Assembly (NCBI GenBank): GCA_945900695.1
Contig: CAMDJU010000082.1
Location: forward strand, 1-10,612
Length of the DNA stretch: 10,612 nt
Source of the DNA: Bordetella parapertussis
GTDB taxonomy: Bacteria > Pseudomonadota > Gammaproteobacteria > Burkholderiales > Burkholderiaceae_C
Direction of reading: 5' to 3'
Position numbers and translations under genes: made by a program. The notes under the pieces were generated by a model. The model saw only the letters and a program-made list of their open reading frames with translations. It was not told the DNA's origin and did not search any database. Shown piece by piece: positions 1 through 7,032 of this stretch (its first letter is position 1; each line of letters begins with the position of its first letter).

Positions 1-840
1 GCGCTCTATGATATTTTGGCTCCGGCCAAAATCAATTTGTTTTTGCATGTGGTGGGCCGCATGCCCAATGGTTACCACGCCTTGCAATCGGTCTTCATGC
101 TGATCGATTGGTGCGACCGCTTGCACATCGAAACCACGGCCAACTCGGCCATCACCCGCCACGACCTGGGCCCACCGCTGCCCACCAACGACCTGTGTGT
201 GCAAGCCGCCACTGCGCTGCAAGCGGCAGCGGGTGTGTCCATGGGCGCGCGCATCACCCTGGACAAACACCTGCCCACCCAGGCCGGCTTGGGCGGGGGC
301 TCCTCCGACGCGGCCAGCACCTTGATGGCCCTCAACCGCTTGTGGCAACTGCATTGGCCTGTGGAGCGTTTGCTGCCCATTGCCTTGGGCCTGGGGGCAG
401 ATGTGCCTTTTTTTCTGAGTGGCCAATCGGCCTGGGTGGAGGGTGTGGGCGAGCGCATCACCCCCATCGACCTGCCTGAGGCGCAATTTGTCATCCTCAA
501 ACCTGCCGCGGGCCTGGACACGGCCTTGATATTCAAGGATCCCGACCTCAAACGCGACACGGATCCTGCTACAATTTCCGGCTTTGCTGCACAAGGCTTT
601 GGCTTTGGTCGAAACGATTTGCAGCCGGTGGCCCAGAAGCGGTGTCCCGAAGTCACGCAGGCCCTGGATTGGCTCTCGCGGCTTGGGTTGCAACCTCGGA
701 TGACCGGTTCAGGCAGTGCGGTGTTTGCCCTGCTGCCCCATGATCTGGAGTGGCCCGAAACACCCCAAGGCTGGCAAATTCAAGTGTGTCGCAATTTAAA
801 AGTCCATCCCTTGGCAGCTTGGGCTTTTAGCAAGGATTGA
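1..840 (+). CDS. ispE: 4-diphosphocytidyl-2-C-methyl-D-erythritol kinase, 5' partial
   Basis: IspE is a cytoplasmic GHMP-family kinase that phosphorylates the 2-hydroxyl of CDP-methylerythritol in the MEP pathway for isoprenoid precursors. The reading frame is open from base 1 (Ala-Leu-Tyr-Asp-Ile-Leu before APAKINLFLHV), so the true start lies a few codons before the window; the in-frame TTG at 16 is not a convincing start because homologues carry residues ahead of the PAK motif. Visible are the substrate motif PAKINLFLHV with its lysine, the glycine-rich ATP loop GLGGGSSDAA (bases 286-315), LGADVPFF with the catalytic Asp at 400-402, and the C-terminal TGSGSAVF loop (from 703). The 279 residues seen match the family length. 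The gene ends 31 bases before tRNA-Gln. Family assignment is very secure. Confidence 0.96.
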   Translation, partial: ALYDILAPAKINLFLHVVGRMPNGYHALQSVFMLIDWCDRLHIETTANSAITRHDLGPPLPTNDLCVQAATALQAAAGVSMGARITLDKHLPTQAGLGGGSSDAASTLMALNRLWQLHWPVERLLPIALGLGADVPFFLSGQSAWVEGVGERITPIDLPEAQFVILKPAAGLDTALIFKDPDLKRDTDPATISGFAAQGFGFGRNDLQPVAQKRCPEVTQALDWLSRLGLQPRMTGSGSAVFALLPHDLEWPETPQGWQIQVCRNLKVHPLAAWAFSKD

Positions 841-871
841 TCGGCAAAGGGTTTTGGCCTTTTGCCCGTGT

Positions 872-948
872 AGGGGAGTCGCCAAGTTGGTCAAGGCACC
901 GGATTTTGATTCCGGCATGCGAGGGTTCGAGTCCTTCCTCCCCTGCCA
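872..948 (+). tRNA. tRNA-Gln (anticodon TTG), CCA encoded
   Basis: A complete cloverleaf can be folded by eye. The acceptor stem AGGGGAG (872-878) pairs with CTCCCCT, followed by discriminator G945 and an encoded CCA (946-948). The anticodon stem CCGGA (899-903)/TCCGG encloses the loop TTTTGAT, with anticodon TTG at 906-908, reading CAA and, by wobble, CAG. The T-arm is GAGGG-TTCGAGT-CCTTC with one G-T pair. The D-arm GCCAAG...AAGGC resembles E. coli tRNA-Gln. It lies 31 bases after ispE and 99 bases before prs on the same strand, so it is probably processed from a transcript that includes ispE or prs. No terminator follows it. Confidence 0.97.
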
Positions 949-1047
949 AAGTTTTTATGGCGGCACATGGTGGTCACGGCAACTGCCGTAAATCCTTGTT
1001 GTTGTGGCGTTGGTTGTCATTGGTTCAGTATTTCAAACAACTTCATC

Positions 1048-2022
1048 ATGTCGACCCCTCTATCTGACTTCATGGTCTTCACAGGCAATGCCAACCCGAG
1101 CCTGGCCGCAGAAATCGCTGAAAACTTGGGCATCGAACTGGGGGCCGCCACCGTGGGCCGCTTCTCTGACGGCGAAGTCACTGTCGAATTGCACCAAAAC
1201 GTGCGCGCCCGCGATGTGTTTGTGGTTCAACCCACTTGCGCGCCGACCAATGAAAACCTGATGGAATTGCTCATCATGGTCGATGCCCTGAAACGAGCCT
1301 CGGCCGAGCGCATCAGCGCGGTCATCCCCTACTTTGGCTATGCCCGACAAGACCGCCGCCCGCGTTCGACCCGGGTGCCCATTTCAGCCAAAGTGGTGGC
1401 CAATTTGCTGCAAACCGTGGGCGTGGCCCGCATCCTGACCATGGACTTGCACGCCGACCAAATCCAGGGCTTTTTTGACATCCCGGTGGACAATATTTAC
1501 GCCTCGCCGGTGTTGTTGGGCGACTTGCGGCTAAAAGGCTATGAAGACTTGATCGTGGTCTCTCCCGATGTGGGTGGCGTAGTGCGTGCCCGCGCTCTGG
1601 CCAAACAGCTGGGTTGCGATTTGGCCATCATTGACAAACGCCGCCCACGCGCCAATGTGAGCGAGGTCATGCATGTGATTGGCGAGATCGAAGGCCGCAA
1701 CTGCGTCATCATGGACGACATGATTGATACCGCAGGCACCTTGGTCAAGGCCGCCGAAGTGCTCAAAGAGCGTGGCGCTAAAAAAGTCTACGCGTATTGC
1801 ACACACCCGATTTTTTCTGGCCCTGCCATTGAGCGCATCAACCAAGGCAGCGCCTTGGATGAGGTGGTGATCACCAACACCATTCCCTTGACCATGGGTG
1901 CGGCCCAATCCCCCAAAATTCGCCAACTCTCGGTGGCTGCCTTGATCGCAGAGACGATCCAGCGCATTGCCAAAGGTGAGTCGGTGATGAGTTTGTTCTC
2001 CGATCAGGATCAATTGTTTTAA
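1048..2022 (+). CDS. prs: Ribose-phosphate pyrophosphokinase (PRPP synthetase)
   Basis: Prs transfers pyrophosphate from ATP to ribose 5-phosphate to make PRPP, the precursor for purine, pyrimidine, NAD, histidine and tryptophan synthesis. The 324-residue product has all class I landmarks: FSDGE (39-43), the ATP-side loop with [10 protein letters not shown] (95-104), [11 protein letters not shown] with active-site His135, the KRRPRAN segment (197-203), and the PRPP-binding loop DDMIDTAGT (223-231). I chose ATG 1048 because similarity to other Prs proteins begins a few residues later; an in-frame ATG at 967 would add 27 residues (CCCG-rich) unlike the family. No good Shine-Dalgarno sequence precedes 1048. 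A small hairpin (976-989) sits in the gap after the tRNA but has no T-tract. A terminator follows the gene. Confidence 0.97.
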   Translation: MSTPLSDFMVFTGNANPSLAAEIAENLGIELGAATVGRFSDGEVTVELHQNVRARDVFVVQPTCAPTNENLMELLIMVDALKRASAERISAVIPYFGYARQDRRPRSTRVPISAKVVANLLQTVGVARILTMDLHADQIQGFFDIPVDNIYASPVLLGDLRLKGYEDLIVVSPDVGGVVRARALAKQLGCDLAIIDKRRPRANVSEVMHVIGEIEGRNCVIMDDMIDTAGTLVKAAEVLKERGAKKVYAYCTHPIFSGPAIERINQGSALDEVVITNTIPLTMGAAQSPKIRQLSVAALIAETIQRIAKGESVMSLFSDQDQLF

Positions 2023-2052
2023 ACCATTGCGCCACCGAGGAACTCAACAGCG

Positions 2053-2073
2053 GGCTGTTCGCAGCCTTTTTTT
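2053..2073 (+). terminator. Intrinsic terminator after prs
   Basis: A perfect 5-bp stem GGCTG (2053-2057) / CAGCC (2062-2066) with a TTCG loop is followed directly by seven T (2067-2073). It lies 30 bases after the prs stop and 45 bases before the rplY start, so it could end prs transcripts or act as an attenuator in an rplY leader. An overlapping alternative hairpin, AACAG (2046-2050) / CTGTT (2055-2059), cannot form at the same time. The stem is short, so efficiency may be moderate. Confidence 0.72.
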
Positions 2074-2118
2074 AACCCTGAATACCACTGGTCGCGGTGG
2101 ATTCACACAGGAGTCATC

Positions 2119-2730
2119 ATGAAATTTGTCGCATTTGAGCGAAGCAAGCAGGGTACGGGTGCGAGCCGCCGTCTCCGCATCACTGGCCGCACGCCAGGCA
2201 TTGTGTACGGCGGTAAGGGCGAGCCCCAACTGATCGAACTCGATCACAACGCCTTGTGGCACGCTTTGAAAAAAGAGGCCTTCCACTCCACCATTTTGGA
2301 GATGGAACTGAACCAGAAATCGGCCCAGGTGTTGCTGCGCGATGTGCAGTTCCACCCCTTCAAGCCCTATGTGCTGCACATCGACTTCCAGCGTGTCGAC
2401 GCCCACACCAAGCTGCACATGAAGGTGCCCTTGCACTACAGCGGCCAAGAAAATTCAGCCGCGGTTAAAGCCGACGCCTGCTTGATCAACCATGTGTTGA
2501 CCGAGATTGAGGTGTCTTGTCTGCCCGCCGATCTGCCCGAGTTCATTGCGGTGGACCTGAGCGGTTTGAAAAAGGGCAATTCTCTGCACCTGCAAGACAT
2601 CACGCTGCCCAATGGCGTGAGCGCAGTGGTGCGTGGCAAAAACAACCCGGTTTTGGTGGCCGTGGTGACTTTGGCCGCAGAAGAAACCCCGACCCCTGCG
2701 GCACCTGCAGCGCCAGCCGGCAAGAAATAA
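2119..2730 (+). CDS. rplY: 50S ribosomal protein L25/general stress protein Ctc, long form
   Basis: L25 binds 5S rRNA in the central protuberance of the large subunit. The 203-residue product is the long TL5/Ctc form: an N-terminal 5S-binding beta-barrel (about 1-95, with [16 protein letters not shown] and the H-A-L-K-K segment) followed by the C-terminal TL5 beta domain (about 100-185). E. coli L25 has only the first domain (94 residues). The last 18 residues are an Ala/Pro-rich tail ending in Lys-Lys. Start ATG 2119 is set by a clear AGGAG (2109-2113) five bases upstream. It sits between two intrinsic terminators (2053-2073 and 2756-2785), so it is probably its own transcription unit or depends on read-through from prs. 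E. coli rplY is known to be regulated by its own product at translation; nothing here proves the same. Confidence 0.96.
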   Translation: MKFVAFERSKQGTGASRRLRITGRTPGIVYGGKGEPQLIELDHNALWHALKKEAFHSTILEMELNQKSAQVLLRDVQFHPFKPYVLHIDFQRVDAHTKLHMKVPLHYSGQENSAAVKADACLINHVLTEIEVSCLPADLPEFIAVDLSGLKKGNSLHLQDITLPNGVSAVVRGKNNPVLVAVVTLAAEETPTPAAPAAPAGKK

Positions 2731-2755
2731 CCCACTTTCTTTTGCTTCACCCCAG

Positions 2756-2785
2756 AAAAACGGCCCACTTCGGTGGGCCGTTTTT
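2756..2785 (+). terminator. Strong intrinsic terminator after rplY
   Basis: The stem CGGCCCAC (2761-2768) / GTGGGCCG (2773-2780) closes a TTCG tetraloop with a C-G pair, the exceptionally stable cUUCGg form. AAAAA (2756-2760) pairs with TTTTT (2781-2785), extending the helix to 13 bp and making it symmetrical. It lies 25 bases after the rplY stop and only 23 bases before the pth start. Expression of pth therefore needs read-through or a promoter very close by. Confidence 0.93.
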
Positions 2786-2800
2786 CTGCAGGGTCAGATA

Positions 2801-2812
2801 ATGTCAACATGA
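2801..2812 (+). other. Three-codon minigene overlapping the pth start codon
   Basis: ATG TCA ACA TGA (Met-Ser-Thr-stop) runs 2801-2812, and its TGA overlaps the pth ATG at 2809-2811. The only purine-rich stretch nearby, AGGG at 2790-2793, is seven bases from this ATG but fifteen from the pth ATG. That it is translated is inference. The arrangement would allow termination-reinitiation into pth. Confidence 0.3.
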
Positions 2813-3474
2813 TCAAACTGATAGTGGGCTTGGGCAACCCTGGGCCTGAATACGAAGAAACTCGCCACAACGCCGGTTTTTGGTGGGTTGAGGCCTTGGC
2901 ACGCCAACTCAAAGTGCATTTGCAACATGAGCGGGGTTACCAGGGCTTGTTGGCACGCACACAGATCAACGGCCAAACCCTTTGGCTGTTGGAGCCACAA
3001 ACCTTTATGAACGCCTCTGGCACATCTGTGGCCGCCCTGGCGCGCTTTTACAAAATTGAACCGGAACAAGTGTTGGTCGTGCACGATGAATTGGACGTGG
3101 TGCCCGGCGAGGCCAAGCTCAAGCTGGGGGGCAGCCATGCGGGGCACAACGGATTGCGCGACATCCATGCCAAATTGGGCACCGACAATTATTGGCGTTT
3201 GCGCCTGGGCATTGGCCACCCCGGGGTGAAGTCGGAGGTGATTCACTGGGTGCTGAAAAAACCCAGCCCTGATCAGCGTGAACTGATCCAAGCCTGCGTG
3301 GCGCGCAGCCTGTTGGCGGTGGACGACTTGATGGGTGGCGACTTCACCCGGGCCACCCAGCGCATCCACACCAGCAAGCCTGCGCGGCCCAAACCGCCCC
3401 GCCCGGAACAGGGCGCGTCACAGACGCCCGCAGCCGCAAGCAAGCCAGCGCCGCCCGACCCCTCACCGAATTGA
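2809..3474 (+). CDS. pth: Peptidyl-tRNA hydrolase
   Basis: Pth cleaves the ester bond of peptidyl-tRNAs released early from ribosomes, recycling tRNA; it is essential in most bacteria. The 221-residue protein keeps the catalytic and binding residues at the same numbers as E. coli Pth: Asn10 (GLGNPG), His20 (RHNAGF), Asn68 (TFMNASG), Asp93 (VVHDELD) and Asn114 (GHNGLRD). ATG 2809 is chosen because it places [11 protein letters not shown] at the N-terminus; in-frame GTG 2773 lies inside the terminator helix and is rejected. A weak AGGG (2790-2793) is 15 bases away, too far for this start but well placed for a three-codon ORF at 2801-2812 whose stop overlaps the pth ATG. Beyond about residue 195 there is a Pro/Ala/Lys-rich tail absent from E. 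coli Pth (194 aa). rplY-pth adjacency is common in proteobacteria. Confidence 0.96.
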   Translation: MIKLIVGLGNPGPEYEETRHNAGFWWVEALARQLKVHLQHERGYQGLLARTQINGQTLWLLEPQTFMNASGTSVAALARFYKIEPEQVLVVHDELDVVPGEAKLKLGGSHAGHNGLRDIHAKLGTDNYWRLRLGIGHPGVKSEVIHWVLKKPSPDQRELIQACVARSLLAVDDLMGGDFTRATQRIHTSKPARPKPPRPEQGASQTPAAASKPAPPDPSPN

Positions 3475-3485
3475 CCGAGACTTCA

Positions 3486-3518
3486 GCCCCAGAGACATGG
3501 CGGCGAACAAGCTGGGGC
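3486..3518. repeat. Inverted repeat between convergent pth and ferredoxin genes
   Basis: GCCCCAG (3486-3492) and CTGGGGC (3512-3518) are perfect 7-bp arms around a 19-base loop, in the 63-base gap between the convergent ends of pth and the ferredoxin gene. The position suits a shared transcript end, but there is no T-tract on either side, so it is at best a weak or factor-assisted terminator or an mRNA-stabilising structure. Confidence 0.3.
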
Positions 3519-3537
3519 CACAGCACCCATTTGGTCT

Positions 3538-4558
<1,021 letters not shown>

Positions 4559-4561
4559 GGC

Positions 4562-5056
4562 TCAAGCCGCCGCTTGTTTTTTGGCCATCAAACGGCGCAG
4601 CACCTCGGGGGTGACCCAAGGCTCTACCTCGCCACCCAAGAGCGTGATTTCACGCACCAAGGTGCTGGAGGTGTATTGCTGGCTGGCTGACGGGGCCATG
4701 AAAATCGTCTCCACCTCGGGCATGAGGTGGCGGTTCATGCCGGCCAATTGGTGCTCGTAGTCAAAGTCGCTGACCGAGCGCACACCGCGAACCATGACCA
4801 CGCCGCCTTGGGCGCGCACAAAGTCACGCACCAGGCCATCGAATGGCGCCACCCGCACCGCGCCCAGGCTGGCGGTGGCCTCTTGGGCCATTTCCAAGCG
4901 CTCGTCCAAACTGAACATGGTTTTTTTATGGTGCGCCATGGCCACCCCCACAACCACTTGGTCAAACAAGGTGCATGCGCGGCGCACCAAATCCAAGTGG
5001 CCCAAGGTGATGGGGTCAAAAGTGCCGGGGTAAACCGCGATCACGGGTTGGCGCAT
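4562..5056 (-). CDS. coaD: Phosphopantetheine adenylyltransferase
   Basis: CoaD joins 4'-phosphopantetheine and ATP to give dephospho-CoA, the penultimate step of coenzyme A synthesis. The 164-residue protein has the nucleotidylyltransferase motif TLGH (17-20, within YPGTFDPITLGH), a KK pair (44-45) followed by TMF, the VRGVRSVSDFDYE segment (89-101) that binds substrate, NRHLMPE (108-114) and the C-terminal SSTLVRE (130-136). The length equals that of the hexameric bacterial family. AGGAG lies five bases before the ATG (complement of 5062-5066). The gene begins 27 bases after rsmD ends and is followed three bases later by the histidine phosphatase, consistent with one leftward operon. The rsmD-coaD pair is widely conserved in bacteria. 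Confidence 0.97.
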   Translation of the reverse strand: MRQPVIAVYPGTFDPITLGHLDLVRRACTLFDQVVVGVAMAHHKKTMFSLDERLEMAQEATASLGAVRVAPFDGLVRDFVRAQGGVVMVRGVRSVSDFDYEHQLAGMNRHLMPEVETIFMAPSASQQYTSSTLVREITLLGGEVEPWVTPEVLRRLMAKKQAAA

Positions 5057-5083
5057 GCTGGCTCCTGTTGCTAAGCGTGCAAA

Positions 5084-5692
5084 TTATGCGCTGACCACCA
5101 GGCTGAGCAAATGGGCGTGAACCGCGCCGGCGCGCAAATGGCGCTTGAGTTGCCAGCCCAGGGGAGCCAATTGGGCTTCACCCCAATGCTCACCAGCCTC
5201 CAAATACACCCAGCCACCTGGCTTGATCGCCGCTTGCGCTGCTTGCAAGCTCGGAGCCAACAATGCGCTGTCAAACGGGGGATCCAAAAAAACCAAATCC
5301 CAACTGGCCGGTGCCTGGGCCAGCAAGGCGTTGACGCCATTGGCGCGTTGGATCAGCACCCCGTCGGCTTTCAACTTGTCTTTGCTGGCCAACAGTTGCT
5401 CGACCATGGCGGCGTCGGTTTCACATGCCAACACCTCTTTGGCCCCGCGTGAAGCGGCCTCAAAGGCCAAGGCACCGCTGCCGGCAAAAGCATCGAGGCA
5501 GCGCCAACCGCTCAAGTCCTGGCCCAACCAATTGAACAAGGTTTCACGCACCCGATCGGGTGTAGGTCGCAGCCCGGGGCGGTCGAGGACGCTGAGCTTG
5601 CTGCGTTTCCACAAACCCCCAATGATGCGCACCTCGCCTTTGGGCTTGCCCCGGTGCTGGGGCACAACAGGGGCTTTGCGGGCGGGCTTCAG
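5084..5692 (-). CDS. rsmD: 16S rRNA (guanine(966)-N(2))-methyltransferase
   Basis: RsmD methylates N2 of G966 in 16S rRNA of the small subunit, using S-adenosylmethionine. With the start chosen here the protein has 202 residues (E. coli 198): a basic N-terminus, RIIGG (22-26), RPTPDRVRETLFNWL, SAM-binding LDAFAGSGAL (66-75) and catalytic DPPF (137-140). The start is not obvious. There is no ATG between the upstream M16 gene and RIIGG; the only in-frame ATG (5828-5830) would add 46 unlikely residues inside the M16 gene. A strong GGGAGGAA (complement of 5697-5704) stands six bases before CTG 5690-5692, which overlaps the M16 stop as CTGA. A GTG at 5663-5665 (193 residues) has no Shine-Dalgarno sequence. 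I prefer CTG; the start is uncertain, the rest secure. Confidence 0.9.
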   Translation of the reverse strand: MKPARKAPVVPQHRGKPKGEVRIIGGLWKRSKLSVLDRPGLRPTPDRVRETLFNWLGQDLSGWRCLDAFAGSGALAFEAASRGAKEVLACETDAAMVEQLLASKDKLKADGVLIQRANGVNALLAQAPASWDLVFLDPPFDSALLAPSLQAAQAAIKPGGWVYLEAGEHWGEAQLAPLGWQLKRHLRAGAVHAHLLSLVVSA

Positions 5693-7032
5693 GGCGTTCC
5701 TCCCACCACCACCGTGACTTGGCGCTCGGGTTGCACTTTGCGCACAAAGGCTTGGGAGACGTCTTGAACCGTCAAGGCCTGCACTTTTTGCGTCCAGGTA
5801 TCGAGGTAGTCCAAAGGCAGTTGGTGCCAAGCGATGTTGGCCAAGTTGTCGAGCAATTTGCGGTTGCTGTCCAAGCGCAGGGCAAAGCCACCAGTCAGGT
5901 TGTCTTTGGCGGCTTGCAACTCTGCCTGGGTGGGGCCTTTTTCCACAAAATCTTTCAACACCGCACGGGCCACTTCCACCGCTTGGCGGGCCTGATCAGG
6001 CCGGGTTTGCAAGCCAATGGCAAAGGGGCCGGCGTGCAGGCCTGGGGAAAAATAGCTGTAGACGCTGTAACTCAAACCCCGTTTTTCACGCACTTGTTCG
6101 GTCAAGCGCGACACAAAGCCGCCGCCACCCAAAACATAGTTGCCAACGGTCAGGGCAAAAAAATCGGGGTCATCGCGCTTGTAGCCGGGCTGCCCCATGC
6201 TGACATGGGCTTGGGCAGATTCAAAAGGGATGAAAATTTCTTTGGCTTGGGTGAGTGGCTGCACTTCTGGCACCGCAGGCAATGCGGCACAGGAGGCCCC
6301 GGAGGCCCCGGAGGCCCCGGAGGGCAAAGCCGCCAGCAACTCTGTGACCCAGGCTTGCACCTGTGCCCGGTTGAGCGCGCCAACCACGCTGACCTTGGCC
6401 CGGCAGGGCGCGATGTGGCGCGCATGGAAGGCCTGCATGTCGGCCACCGACAGGGCCAGCAAGCTCTCTGGCGTGGTTTGCTGGCCATAGGGGTGGGTGC
6501 CAAAAACAGCGGGCGTCCAGGCGCGGTCGGCCACTGTGCCGGGTTTGGTCAGGGACTCACGCAAACTGGCACTCCAGCGCTCGCGTTCACGGGCCCATAT
6601 GTCTGCGGAGAACGCCGGGTCAGCCAGGTGTCGAGCTGCCAAGCGCATGGACGCATCCAGCACCTCGGTGCGGGTCAGGCTGCGCAGGGTAAAGCTCATG
6701 CGGTCGCTGCTGGCAGAGGCCGAGAACAAAGCGCCCCCATCGGCCCAGGCCTCGCCCACCGCGTTTTCGTCCAATGCAGGCATTGCCCCGCGGGCTTTCA
6801 AGCCTTTGCCGATCATCAAGGCCGTGGCGCTGGCCAAACCAGCGCGGCCGGCTGGGTCGCGACGGGCACCGGCGTCGAAATCAATTTGCACATCCACCAT
6901 GGGCAAGCCCGGGCTTTGCACCAAGAAAACTTGGGCCCCATTGGCCTGCGTCCAGTGTTCAATCGGTATACCCGCCTGGGCCCCAACCATGCACAGCACA
7001 CCCGCCACCCATCCTGAGAACCAGCGCTTCAT
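5689..7032 (-). CDS. M16 peptidase-like protein lacking the zinc motif (exported)
   Basis: This 447-residue member of the pitrilysin/M16 family has no HxxEH: the corresponding stretch reads GLASATALMIGKG (65-77), so it cannot bind catalytic zinc. It retains the C-terminal half feature GGGGFVSRLTEQVREKRGLSYSV (302-324), with the Arg/Tyr elements known to help substrate binding in the active partner of M16B proteases. Residues 1-20 form a typical signal peptide ending Ala-Gln-Ala, predicting a periplasmic product. A GAS tripeptide repeat (239-247) links the two halves. Its ATG overlaps the stop of the upstream catalytic M16 gene (ATGA, 7029-7032), so equal expression and a heterodimer, as in mitochondrial processing peptidase, are likely (inference). 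Its stop in turn overlaps the probable rsmD start. Confidence 0.93.
   Translation of the reverse strand: MKRWFSGWVAGVLCMVGAQAGIPIEHWTQANGAQVFLVQSPGLPMVDVQIDFDAGARRDPAGRAGLASATALMIGKGLKARGAMPALDENAVGEAWADGGALFSASASSDRMSFTLRSLTRTEVLDASMRLAARHLADPAFSADIWARERERWSASLRESLTKPGTVADRAWTPAVFGTHPYGQQTTPESLLALSVADMQAFHARHIAPCRAKVSVVGALNRAQVQAWVTELLAALPSGASGASGASCAALPAVPEVQPLTQAKEIFIPFESAQAHVSMGQPGYKRDDPDFFALTVGNYVLGGGGFVSRLTEQVREKRGLSYSVYSYFSPGLHAGPFAIGLQTRPDQARQAVEVARAVLKDFVEKGPTQAELQAAKDNLTGGFALRLDSNRKLLDNLANIAWHQLPLDYLDTWTQKVQALTVQDVSQAFVRKVQPERQVTVVVGGTP
6292..6323. repeat. 9-bp tandem repeat coding a Gly-Ala-Ser linker
   Basis: GGAGGCCCC is repeated three times without change (6292-6318), followed by a partial fourth copy GGAGG (6319-6323). 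On the coding (-) strand it encodes (Gly-Ala-Ser)3 at residues 239-247 of the inactive M16 protein, between its two structural halves. Because the unit is a multiple of three, copy-number change by slippage would alter linker length without a frameshift. Confidence 0.9.

Noticed and set aside
565..580. GCTACAAT, a -10-like sequence inside ispE, as a promoter for tRNA-Gln and prs
   Set aside because: No acceptable -35 at 16-18 bases, and it lies about 300 bases before the tRNA. It cannot be excluded but is not supported.
976..989. Hairpin ACGGC-AACT-GCCGT between tRNA-Gln and prs as a terminator
   Set aside because: No T-run follows; the stem is only five pairs with this loop.
967..1047. N-terminal extension of prs from ATG 967
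   Set aside because: The extra 27 residues, with a Cys-Cys-Cys run, are unlike any Prs N-terminus and overlap the intergenic hairpin.
5719..7017. 432-codon open frame on the + strand
   Set aside because: It mirrors the zinc-less M16 gene on the other strand; GC-rich codon bias keeps the antisense frame free of stops. The GPGGPGGPG stretch merely reflects the 9-bp repeat.
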